Positions 1 through 6,129 are shown, counted from the stretch's first letter. The stretch is 7,543 nt of DNA from Oscillospiraceae bacterium (GCA_016296565.1 JAEDJB010000092.1:1-7543); one strand, 5' to 3'. Program-made: numbers and translations. The notes: a model not told the origin generated them from the sequence alone.

Positions 1-31
1 TTTTTCTGCTAAACTAATTCTACATCTTAAA

Positions 32-392
32 TTGGAAAACAGGATCAAGAGTCTTTCCAAAGCAAGACGCGACCGCTGTCGGCTTTCCCCGTGTCCCGGC
101 AGCTAAGGCCACACGGACAGCCGGGTCGAATGCCGAGTTCCGCATGATGCGGCGGCAACTTCTGTTGCCTTATTGATTGGGTTAAAAGCCCAAGTTTTAT
201 AAGTTGGTAACTTAGAACCAAACCTGTGCTTTTGGGCATGCAAACTTGTGAAATGATCAATAAGAGTAGTAAAAGTAAGTTTCTTTGCTATATAGACTCT
301 CGTATCCCTGATTTTCCACCAGAATTTCTTATCTTGTGGTGTTTTTCCAAGTGACGGCGTGCCCGCGGGCATACCGTCACTTTTTGTTTTTT
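32..392 (+). ncRNA. Unassigned structured RNA or long 5' leader of potABCD
   Basis: No convincing gene is present here, but the plus strand is dense in perfect short helices: GGCAAC/GTTGCC (154-159/164-169), CCGCA/TGCGG (140-144/148-152), CCGTGT/ACACGG (89-94/111-116), TAAGTT/AACTTA (200-205/209-214), and TTATTGAT/ATCAATAA (170-177/256-263) enclosing about 80 nt. TTGGAAAA at 32-39 can pair with TTTTCCAA at 343-350, closing the whole domain directly beside an intrinsic terminator. The same segment can instead pair locally with TTTCCAA at 54-60. This suggests a roughly 360-nt RNA, either independent or an attenuator leader of potA. I could not match it to T-box, TPP, SAM, purine, lysine, cobalamin, tmRNA, RNase P or SRP RNA signatures. 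The promoter would lie near or left of the window edge and is not resolved. Confidence 0.5.
350..392 (+). terminator. Intrinsic terminator immediately upstream of potA
   Basis: AGTGACGG (350-357) pairs with CCGTCACT (374-381), continued after one mismatch and a G-U pair by TGCC/GGCA around a CGCG loop, and followed by a T-rich run at 381-392 interrupted by one G. The opposite strand lacks a T-run, so it acts on rightward transcripts only. It ends one base before the potA ribosome site, the usual placement of an attenuator or of the 3' end of a small RNA. Confidence 0.85.
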
Positions 393-406
393 GGAGGGGG
401 CCGCCC

Positions 407-1531
407 ATGAAAAAAATCATCGAGCTGAAAAACATCACAAAATCCTTCGACGGGGAGCAGCCCGTCCTGCAAAATATAAACCTGGACATTTACGACAACG
501 AATTTCTCACCCTCCTGGGCCCCTCCGGCTGCGGCAAAACCACGCTCCTCCGGCTCATCGGCGGCTTTGAAGCCCCCGACGAGGGAGACGTGATCTTCCT
601 GGGCGAGCGCATCAACAACATGCCCCCTCACAAGCGGAATGTCAACACCGTCTTTCAGAAATACGCCCTCTTCCCCCACCTGAACGTCTTTGAAAACGTG
701 GCCTTTCCCCTGCGGGAGAAGAAGCTCCCAAAGGACGAAATCGACACCCGGGTCCGGGAGATGCTCTCCCTGGTGGCCCTGAACGGCTTTGAAAAGCGCA
801 GCGTCACCCGGCTTTCCGGCGGCCAGCAGCAGCGGGTGGCCATCGCCCGGGCCCTGGTGGCCCACCCCCGGGTCCTGCTGCTGGATGAGCCTCTGGGCGC
901 CCTGGACTTAAAGCTCCGCAAGGACATGCAGGTGGAGCTGAAAAAAATCCAGAAGCAGACGGGCATCACCTTCATCTTCGTCACCCACGACCAGGAGGAG
1001 GCCCTGTCCATGTCCGACACCGTGGTGGTCATGTCCGAGGGCAAGATCCACCAGATCGGCACCCCCGTGGACATTTACAACGAGCCGGTGAACGCTTTCG
1101 TTGCCGACTTCATCGGGGAGAGCAACATTCTGGACGGAGTGATGCTGTCTGACTTCAAGGTTCGCTTTTCCGGCCAGGTCTTTGAATGTCTGGACAAGGA
1201 TTTTGGGAAAAACGAGCCGGTGGACGTGGTGGTCCGCCCGGAGGACGTGGACATCGTCCCCCTGGAACAGGGCCAGCTCACCGGTGTTGTCACCTCCGTC
1301 ACCTTCATGGGGGTTCATTACGAGATCATCGTGGACGTGAGCGGCTTTAAGTGGATGATCCAGACCACCGACTTTGTGGACGTGGACGAGAAGATCGGTA
1401 TCCAGCTGGAGCCCGACGCCATCCACATTATGAAAAAGTCCGAGTACTCCGACCTGTACGGGGACTACTCCTCCTTCTCCAACGAGCTGGATGAGCTGTC
1501 CGACGCGGAAGCAGAGGAGGACGAGGCATGA
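407..1531 (+). CDS. potA: PotA, ATPase of spermidine/putrescine ABC importer
   Basis: This is the cytoplasmic ATP-hydrolysing subunit (374 aa; E. coli PotA is of similar size) that powers polyamine import through PotBC. Visible motifs: Walker A GPSGCGKT (38-45), Q-loop Gln84, signature LSGGQ (136-140), Walker B LLLDEP (157-162, catalytic Glu161), D-loop GALD (164-167) and switch His194. A C-terminal region from about residue 240 matches the TOBE-type regulatory domain of the Pot/Mal ATPase group, followed by an acidic tail. The ATG at 407 is chosen because GGAGGGGG (393-400) lies 6 nt upstream; an in-frame GTG at 359 falls inside the terminator hairpin and is rejected. The stop overlaps the potB start as ATGA, indicating translational coupling. 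The polyamine assignment rests on the potBCD neighbours, since ATPases alone do not fix substrate. Confidence 0.95.
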   Translation: MKKIIELKNITKSFDGEQPVLQNINLDIYDNEFLTLLGPSGCGKTTLLRLIGGFEAPDEGDVIFLGERINNMPPHKRNVNTVFQKYALFPHLNVFENVAFPLREKKLPKDEIDTRVREMLSLVALNGFEKRSVTRLSGGQQQRVAIARALVAHPRVLLLDEPLGALDLKLRKDMQVELKKIQKQTGITFIFVTHDQEEALSMSDTVVVMSEGKIHQIGTPVDIYNEPVNAFVADFIGESNILDGVMLSDFKVRFSGQVFECLDKDFGKNEPVDVVVRPEDVDIVPLEQGQLTGVVTSVTFMGVHYEIIVDVSGFKWMIQTTDFVDVDEKIGIQLEPDAIHIMKKSEYSDLYGDYSSFSNELDELSDAEAEEDEA

Positions 1532-2421
1532 GAAACAACCTGACCCGGGAGGAAAAGCGCATCGCCTGGGCAGACCACGCGGCTCTGGGACCTTACTCCC
1601 TGTGGGCAGTGATCTTCATCCTGGTGCCCCTAGTGTTCGTGGCCTACTACGCCTTTACCGACAACAGCTTCAACTTCACCCTGGAGAACATCCAGCGGTT
1701 CTTCACCGCCACCTCCTCCATGGCCCAGGACGACGGCTCCGTGCGGGAGGTCCGCACCTACCTGGTGATCTTCTGGCGGTCCCTGAAGCTGGCTATTATC
1801 TCCACCGCCATCTGCCTGGTGCTGGCCTACCCCCTGGCCTACATCATGGCCCGGGCAGAGGAAAAGGTGCAGAAAACCTTCATGACCATCATCATGATCC
1901 CCATGTGGATGAACTTCCTCATCCGCACCTACGCCTGGATGACCATTCTCCAGGACACAGGCATCCTGAACAACTTCCTCACCGCCCTGCATCTGCCGGC
2001 GGTTCATATCATCGGCACCGAGGCCGCCGTGGTCATCGGCATGGTCTACGACTACTTCCCCTATATGGTGCTGCCCCTGTACTCCATCATGGCCAAGATG
2101 GATATTAAGCTCATCGAGGCCGCCCGGGACCTGGGGTGCAGCAACGCCGGGGTCCTGCGCCGGGTGATCTGGCCCCTCAGCCTCCCCGGCGTCATCAACG
2201 GCATCACCATGGTGCTCATTCCCTCCATCAGCACTTTCTATATCTCCCAGAAGCTGGGCGACGGCAAGTTCTTCCTTATCGGCGACGCCATTGAGGGACA
2301 GTATGTGGCCAACAACCTGCACTTTGCCGCTGCCATGGCCTTTATCCTGATGGTGGTCCTGCTGGTGTGCATGGGCCTTATGCGGGTGCTCACCAACCGT
2401 CATGTGGAAGGAGGGGTATAA
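1528..2421 (+). CDS. potB: PotB, spermidine/putrescine ABC importer permease
   Basis: This is one half of the membrane channel of the polyamine importer, 297 aa. It has about six hydrophobic segments (roughly residues 20-42, 86-107, 114-135, 160-188, 217-237 and 262-285). The coupling EAA loop begins at Glu197 (EAARDLGCSNAGVLRRV) and is where PotA docks. The early FTDNSFNFTLEN-type stretch after TM1 is typical of PotB. The start overlaps the potA stop by 4 nt, so it depends on translation of potA, with purine-rich GAGGAGGACGAGG upstream acting as ribosome site. Order potA-potB-potC-potD matches the classical operon. Permeases of related importers are similar, but the whole context makes PotB the clear choice. 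Confidence 0.94.
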   Translation: MRNNLTREEKRIAWADHAALGPYSLWAVIFILVPLVFVAYYAFTDNSFNFTLENIQRFFTATSSMAQDDGSVREVRTYLVIFWRSLKLAIISTAICLVLAYPLAYIMARAEEKVQKTFMTIIMIPMWMNFLIRTYAWMTILQDTGILNNFLTALHLPAVHIIGTEAAVVIGMVYDYFPYMVLPLYSIMAKMDIKLIEAARDLGCSNAGVLRRVIWPLSLPGVINGITMVLIPSISTFYISQKLGDGKFFLIGDAIEGQYVANNLHFAAAMAFILMVVLLVCMGLMRVLTNRHVEGGV

Positions 2422-2424
2422 GAC

Positions 2425-3264
2425 ATGAAGCCTCTTGCAAAACTGTATACCGCCTTAATCTTCCTCTTCCTCTTTGCCCCCATTGCCATCCTGCTGGTGT
2501 TCTCCTTTAACAGCGGCAACAGCCTGTCGGTGTTCTCCGGCTTCTCCCTGTACTGGTACAAGGAGCTCTTCCACGACACCAACACCCTGGGTGCGCTGAA
2601 AAACACCCTCGTCCTGGCCCTGTGCGCCTCCCTGATCGCTACGATAATGGGCACGGCCGCCGCCGTAGGCATCAACAAGCTCCGCAGCAAATACATGCGG
2701 GCGGCAATGAACACCGTGACCAACATCCCCATGGTGAATCCGGACATCATCACCGGCATCTCCCTGATGCTCATGTTCGTCTTTGTGGGGCGGCTCATGG
2801 GCCTGTCCACCAGTCTGAACTTCTGGACCATGCTCATCGCCCACATCACCTTCTGCCTGCCCTATGTGATTCTCCAGGTGCTGCCCAAGCTGCGGCAGAT
2901 GGACAAGTCCCTCCCCGAGGCCGCCATGGACCTGGGGTGCACCCCCTTCCGGGCCTTCCTGAAGGTGGAGCTGCCGGAAATCTTCCCCGGCATCCTCACG
3001 GGCCTCATCATGGCCTTCACCCTCTCCCTGGACGACTTCGTCATCAGTTACTTTACCGCCGGCAACGGCTTTGAAACCCTGCCCATCCGCATCTACAGCA
3101 TGACCAAAAAGACGGTCACCCCCAAGATGTACGCTCTGGCAACCATCACCTTCTTCGTGATTCTGGCCTTGCTGCTCATGTCCAACCTGGCTGACACAGA
3201 CGACAGAGGCAAGGAAAAGCAGCCCCGCCGGAAACACGGGAGGAAAAAACGGACGGACCCCTGA
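2425..3264 (+). CDS. potC: PotC, spermidine/putrescine ABC importer permease
   Basis: This is the second channel subunit, 279 aa, pairing with PotB. Six hydrophobic segments are visible (about 7-28, 59-82, 97-118, 131-152, 185-206 and 236-254). The EAA loop starts at Glu165 (EAAMDLGCTPFRAFLKV), followed by the family-typical FTLSLDDFVISYF segment. AAGGAGGGG at 2409-2417 precedes the ATG with good spacing; only 3 nt separate it from the potB stop. The C-terminus carries an unusually basic hydrophilic tail (KEKQPRRKHGRKKR) after the last TM. It may lie in the cytoplasm by the positive-inside rule and makes the protein slightly longer than E. coli PotC (264 aa). I see no frameshift explaining the tail. 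Confidence 0.94.
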   Translation: MKPLAKLYTALIFLFLFAPIAILLVFSFNSGNSLSVFSGFSLYWYKELFHDTNTLGALKNTLVLALCASLIATIMGTAAAVGINKLRSKYMRAAMNTVTNIPMVNPDIITGISLMLMFVFVGRLMGLSTSLNFWTMLIAHITFCLPYVILQVLPKLRQMDKSLPEAAMDLGCTPFRAFLKVELPEIFPGILTGLIMAFTLSLDDFVISYFTAGNGFETLPIRIYSMTKKTVTPKMYALATITFFVILALLLMSNLADTDDRGKEKQPRRKHGRKKRTDP

Positions 3265-3280
3265 TCCCCTGGTATTCCCT

Positions 3281-3294
3281 GCCGCCCCGGCGGC
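3281..3294 (+). promoter_or_regulatory. GC hairpin between potC and potD
   Basis: A perfect inverted repeat GCCGC-CCCG-GCGGC lies in the 77-nt gap between potC and potD. No T-run follows, so it is not an intrinsic terminator. By analogy with other ABC importer operons, such a hairpin may protect the upstream transcript or separate expression of the binding protein from the permeases; that role is inference. Confidence 0.45.
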
Positions 3295-3341
3295 TAGAAT
3301 AAAACAAGAGAAAAAAGAGACAACGAAAAGGAGGACTCAAC

Positions 3342-4457
3342 ATGAAAAGAACCCTTGCCCTTGCCCTCGTCCTGGCCCTGGTTCTGTCCCTGGGCCTGTG
3401 CCTCACCAGCTGCGGCGGCTCTGACACCCTGACCCTGAACGTATACAACTGGGGCGAATATATTTCCGACGGCTCCGACGGCTCTCTGGACACCATCAAG
3501 GCCTTTGAATCCTGGTATGAGGCCGAGTATGGCCAGAAGGTCAAGGTGAACTACTCCACCTACGCCAGCAACGAGGATATGTACGCCAAGCTGAAGAGCG
3601 GCGCTGTGAGCTACGACGTGATCATCCCCTCGGACTATATGATCGCCCGGCTGAAGGATGAGGATATGCTCCTGCCCCTCAACTTCGACAACATCCCCAA
3701 CTACCAGTACATTGACTCCGAGTTTCAGGGGCTGTACTACGATCCCGACAACCTGTACTCCGTGCCCTACACCTACGGCGTGGTGGGCATCATCTACGAC
3801 GCCAACAAGGTGGACGAAGCCGACGTGGGCGGCTGGGACCTGCTGTGGAACGAAAAGTACGCCGGGTCCATCCTCCAGTTCAACAACTCCCGGGACGCCT
3901 TCGGCACCGCCATGTATAAGCTGGGCATCGACGTGAACACCACCGACAAGAGCCAGTGGGACCAGGCTCTCCAGGAGCTCATGACCCAGCGTCCCCTGGT
4001 GAAGGCCTACGTCATGGACGAGATCTTCAACGCCCTGGAGTCCGGCGAGGCCGCCATCGGCGCTTACTACGCCGGGGACTACTTCACCATGGCCGACGCC
4101 CAGGCCGACACCGTGGACCTGCAGTTCTACTATCCCGAGGTGACCAACTACTTCGTGGACGCCATGTGCATCCCCTCCTGCTGCGGCAACCAGGAGCTGG
4201 CTGAGATCTTTATCAACTACATGCTCAGCGAGGAACCCGCCGTGGCCAACGCCGAGTATATCTACTACGCCACCCCCAACTCCCTGGTCTATGAAAACGA
4301 GACCTATATTGAGGACATGGGCGAGGACGTCATGGACATTCTCTACCCTGCCCTGGACGGTTTCTCCGCGCAGTATAACCAGTATGCCTACCGGAACCTG
4401 CCCGACGACATGCTGGACTATATGAACACCCTGTGGGAGAACCTGAAGATTACCTGA
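3342..4457 (+). CDS. potD: PotD, polyamine-binding lipoprotein
   Basis: This is the extracellular substrate-binding protein of the importer, 371 aa, lipid-anchored to the membrane. The N-terminus is a lipoprotein signal (MKR, hydrophobic stretch, lipobox LTSC with Cys24). The mature part follows PotD order: YNWGEY (Trp37, Tyr40), STYASNEDMYAKLK, PSDYMIARL, SVPYTYGVVGIIY, NNSRDAFGTAMYKLG, and a C-terminal YYATPN motif. AAAGGAGG (3327-3334) lies 7 nt before the ATG. Compared with my recollection of the E. coli ligand site, Trp229 and Trp255 appear as Tyr243 and Phe271, Asp168 as Asn182, Glu171 as Asp185, while Asp257 is kept (Asp273). Polyamine binding is therefore likely but relative preference for putrescine or spermidine is open. 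A CIPSCC cluster near residues 276-281 is unusual. Confidence 0.93.
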   Translation: MKRTLALALVLALVLSLGLCLTSCGGSDTLTLNVYNWGEYISDGSDGSLDTIKAFESWYEAEYGQKVKVNYSTYASNEDMYAKLKSGAVSYDVIIPSDYMIARLKDEDMLLPLNFDNIPNYQYIDSEFQGLYYDPDNLYSVPYTYGVVGIIYDANKVDEADVGGWDLLWNEKYAGSILQFNNSRDAFGTAMYKLGIDVNTTDKSQWDQALQELMTQRPLVKAYVMDEIFNALESGEAAIGAYYAGDYFTMADAQADTVDLQFYYPEVTNYFVDAMCIPSCCGNQELAEIFINYMLSEEPAVANAEYIYYATPNSLVYENETYIEDMGEDVMDILYPALDGFSAQYNQYAYRNLPDDMLDYMNTLWENLKIT

Positions 4458-4464
4458 TCTGCAT

Positions 4465-4510
4465 AAAAATGCCGCCCGCCGGGTCTCAACTCTGGCGGGC
4501 GGTATTTTTT
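4465..4510 (+). terminator. Intrinsic terminator closing potABCD
   Basis: CCGCCCGCC (4472-4480) pairs with GGCGGGCGG (4494-4502) around a 13-nt loop, followed by TATTTTTT. The A-run before the hairpin pairs with the T-run, so the element is potentially bidirectional. It begins 7 nt after the potD stop. Confidence 0.92.
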
Positions 4511-4538
4511 CGTTCAACTCTCAGGGGGATGGGGTTCC

Positions 4539-4567
4539 TTGCCCTTTCTCCTGAAATCCGCTATACT
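4539..4567 (+). promoter_or_regulatory. Possible promoter of the yfcE-like gene
   Basis: TTGCCC (4539-4544), a 17-nt spacer and TATACT (4562-4567) resemble a vegetative sigma promoter. It sits just after the potD terminator, so the next gene is probably its own unit. Expected initiation near 4574 would leave only about 12 nt before the ATG at 4587. Confidence 0.45.
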
Positions 4568-4586
4568 GCTTTCAGAGGTGATGGGC

Positions 4587-5129
4587 ATGAAACGCATGAT
4601 CGCGTCGGATCTTCACGGCTCCCTGGCTTGCTGCCGGAAGCTGCTGGAGCTGTTTCAGAACGAAAACGCCCAGGAGCTGATTCTCCTGGGCGATCTGGTA
4701 TTTTCCGGGTCCTACGACCCTCTGTATGAATTTAACCCCCAAGGGGTGATGGACCTGCTCAACGCCCAGGCCGGGCAGGTGCTGGCCGTGGAGGGCAACT
4801 GCGACTGGGGTATCCAGGAGCTCTCCCCCCAGTTTCCCTTCTACCGGAAGTACCGGCTGGAGACCTGGGAGGGGCGGGAGGTGTTTCTCACCCATGGCCA
4901 CCGGTACTCTCCCCGGAACCCTCCGCCCATGGGCATGGCCCAGGTGATGCTCTCCGGCCACACCCACCGGCCGGACTTCCGACAGGTGGGGGATCTGGTC
5001 TGCGTAAACCCCGGCTCAGTCTCTCTGCCCCGGGGCGGCTCCCCCCACAGCTGTCTGGTCTGGGAGGATGGGTTACTCCGGTGGCTGACCCTGGAGGGGC
5101 AGGAATTTCACCGGGAGAGGCTGCCCTGA
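4587..5129 (+). CDS. yfcE: YfcE/MJ0936-family metallophosphoesterase
   Basis: A cytoplasmic calcineurin-like phosphodiesterase of 180 aa, close to the length of E. coli YfcE (184 aa). All metal-site motifs are present in order: DLH (Asp8, His10), GDLVFSG (Asp36), GNCDW (Asn71, Asp73), THGHRYS (His103, His105) and SGHTHRP (His125, His127). The stretch PPMGMAQVMLSGHTHRP is characteristic of the YfcE subgroup. Known members hydrolyse artificial phosphodiesters with Mn2+; the natural substrate is not established. The ATG at 4587 is favoured over in-frame ATGs at 4539 and 4581 because AGAGGTG (4574-4580) is 6 nt upstream and the product then begins directly with the beta-strand leading to DLH. It overlaps the opposing gene by 22 nt and no terminator follows. 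Confidence 0.88.
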   Translation: MKRMIASDLHGSLACCRKLLELFQNENAQELILLGDLVFSGSYDPLYEFNPQGVMDLLNAQAGQVLAVEGNCDWGIQELSPQFPFYRKYRLETWEGREVFLTHGHRYSPRNPPPMGMAQVMLSGHTHRPDFRQVGDLVCVNPGSVSLPRGGSPHSCLVWEDGLLRWLTLEGQEFHRERLP

Positions 5130-5779
5130 CCTCCCAGCCCCGGGGACAGGGGCCAGCGGGACAGGCTCTGCCGGAGCATGCCCGCCACCACAATCAGGGA
5201 GGGCACGCTGACGCAGACGGCGATAAAGCTGTCCCCATACCGCAGCAGCCAGGGGAAGCTGCTCCCCAACCAAGCGCACAGGCCGTAGGCCAGGAGCATG
5301 CCGCCGCAGCCGGCGGTGTCGATGGCCCAGCTGATGACCTCGCTGCGCACCGCCGGGGACCGGACGCCCCGGGCAAAATGGGCCAGCAGCCCCGTGACCC
5401 CCAGGGCCAGCAGGCAGAGGGCGGCCTCCATTCCCCCCACCTGGCGGGGGTCGATGCGGTGGCCGCCGGTGAGCAACAGGTGGACATTCTGTCCGATGAG
5501 GACCAGCAGAAGTACCAAAAGCAGCAGGTTTTTGCTCACCGTAAAGACCCAGCGCACCCGGTCCCGCCGGGCTTCCTCCCGGAGGAACACCATAAGTCCG
5601 GTGAAGAGCCCCAGAAACAGGGTCTCCCCCAGGTCAAACCAGCTGTCCGCCCACACCCCCTGAGACGAAGTGACCAGGGCGATGGCCAGCTCCGTCCCCA
5701 AAAACAACACGCCGCTGACAAGGGACACTGTCAGGGCAAGCTTCTCCCGCGTTCGCTCCATAGATCGGTCGGGTTCCAT
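5108..5779 (-). CDS. Short CDF-like (cation diffusion facilitator) membrane protein
   Basis: A 223-aa integral membrane protein with about six TM segments (residues 14-36, 45-66, 82-103, 115-135, 146-172 and 185-203). TM2 carries A-D45-SWF-D49, aligning with the DxxxD metal site of FieF-type CDF transporters, and TM5 (SEVISWAID) aligns with the FieF HxxxD segment, keeping Asp154 but with Ser150 in the His place. The GHGKAE-type loop before TM3 and the entire C-terminal cytoplasmic domain (about 80 aa in FieF) are missing. ATG at 5777-5779 is chosen because AAGGAGG (5790-5796) lies 10 nt upstream; an earlier in-frame ATG at 5860 falls inside the terminator hairpin. It is expressed behind a glycine-riboswitch-like leader. 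Metal export is uncertain; it may transport something else or act as a regulatory partner. Confidence 0.75.
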   Translation of the reverse strand: MEPDRSMERTREKLALTVSLVSGVLFLGTELAIALVTSSQGVWADSWFDLGETLFLGLFTGLMVFLREEARRDRVRWVFTVSKNLLLLVLLLVLIGQNVHLLLTGGHRIDPRQVGGMEAALCLLALGVTGLLAHFARGVRSPAVRSEVISWAIDTAGCGGMLLAYGLCAWLGSSFPWLLRYGDSFIAVCVSVPSLIVVAGMLRQSLSRWPLSPGLGGQGSLSR

Positions 5780-5836
5780 AGAAAAAAGGCCTCCTTGTTT
5801 TGTTCCTGTCTTGCCATATGAACCCTTTTTCCCATG

Positions 5837-5878
5837 AAAAAAAGAGTATGAAGCGCCCACGGCGTCTTCATACTCTTT
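5837..5878 (-). terminator. Riboswitch expression platform: intrinsic terminator in leader of CDF-like gene
   Basis: On the minus strand, AAAGAGTATGAAG (5878-5866) pairs with CTTCATACTCTTT (5853-5841), with CGCC/GGCG stacked inside, followed by a T-run at 5843-5837. The plus strand lacks a comparable T-run. The 5' arm contains the 3' strand of the last aptamer helix (5879-5874), so aptamer folding and terminator formation are mutually exclusive. Confidence 0.9.
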
Positions 5879-6037
5879 GTCCGTTTGCCTGTTGGTTATC
5901 TCCTCATCGGCGGCGCAAAGGCGCTCTCTCCAAAGATTTGTCCGATCTCCTTCCTTTTACCTGCTCAGTTTCTCCGGCCGGGAAGACGGTACCCGCCCGC
6001 ATTGCTTCTTCGGTGCCTTTCGGTCTCTCGGGAGATC
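5874..6037 (-). promoter_or_regulatory. Glycine riboswitch, tandem-like, second aptamer shortened
   Basis: Read on the minus strand, the leader shows glycine-riboswitch hallmarks twice. Aptamer 1: P1 GATCTCC (6037-6031) with GGAGATC (5950-5944); GAGAGACC (6029-6022); CCGAAGAAGCAA (6013-6002); CAGGTAAAAGGAA (5963-5951). Aptamer 2: P1 TCTTTG (5936-5931) with CAAAGA (5879-5874); GGAGAGAGC (5931-5923); hairpin GCGC-CTTT-GCGC; CCGATGAGGAG (5910-5900); CAGGCAAACGGAC (5891-5879). The known consensus is GGAGAGA, CCGAAGGAGCAA and CUCUCAGGCAAAAGGAC. Aptamer 2 lacks a long P3 arm. Because its P1 overlaps the terminator arm, ligand binding should prevent termination, an ON switch for the CDF-like gene. 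Family assignment is by motif; ligand and direction are inferred. Confidence 0.83.
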
Positions 6038-6060
6038 ATCAGCCATATCATATTGTAGCT

Positions 6061-6090
6061 AGTATAACACCGCTGGACTGGCTTTGTCAA
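6061..6090 (-). promoter_or_regulatory. Promoter of riboswitch leader and CDF-like gene
   Basis: On the minus strand a perfect TTGACA (6090-6085), an 18-nt spacer and TATACT (6066-6061) form a strong vegetative promoter. Initiation is expected near 6054, about 17 nt before aptamer 1, giving a leader of about 275 nt up to the start codon at 5779. Confidence 0.82.
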
Positions 6091-6103
6091 ATGGAATGAC
6101 CCG

Positions 6104-6129
6104 CCGTCGCTCAGTTAAACGAGCGACGG
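6104..6129. terminator. Perfect hairpin downstream of the secreted-protein gene
   Basis: CCGTCGCTC (6104-6112) and GAGCGACGG (6121-6129) form a 9-bp stem with an 8-nt loop, starting 7 nt beyond the stop of the leftward operon. A T-rich tail (TTCTTTT, 6131-6137) follows only in the rightward direction; the leftward side has none. It is probably the 3' end structure of the PadR operon, but as a terminator it fits the plus strand better, so direction is left open. Confidence 0.55.

Noticed and set aside
289..294. TATATA as -10 box of an internal potA promoter
   Set aside because: No TTGACA-like box at suitable spacing upstream, and any transcript would still meet the terminator at 350-392.
61..392. 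T-box, TPP, SAM, cobalamin, guanidine, tmRNA or RNase P RNA before potA
   Set aside because: Searched by eye for the signature sequences of each class and found none; fragments such as GGGTTAAAAGCCC and ACACGG are too short to support guanidine-I.
359..406. In-frame GTG extension of potA adding 16 residues
   Set aside because: The start lies inside the terminator stem, has no ribosome site, and the added residues are not PotA-like; GGAGGGGG at 393-400 fits the ATG at 407.
45..489. Small minus-strand open frames over the potA leader
   Set aside because: No ribosome sites, no recognisable protein features, and they cross structured RNA and the terminator.
3294..4517. Long open frame of 407 codons opposite potD on the minus strand
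   Set aside because: Shadow of a GC-rich gene: composition is Val/Gly/His-rich, lacks domains, and potD on the other strand has clear family motifs, lipobox and ribosome site.
5081..5821. Plus-strand open frame of 246 codons opposite the CDF-like gene
   Set aside because: Low-complexity Gln/Pro/Ala-rich translation with no ribosome site; the minus-strand frame has six TM segments, CDF motifs and a ribosome site.
5780..5860. N-terminal extension of the CDF-like protein to the ATG at 5860
   Set aside because: The extension would be translated from within the terminator hairpin; AAGGAGG at 5790-5796 supports the start at 5779.
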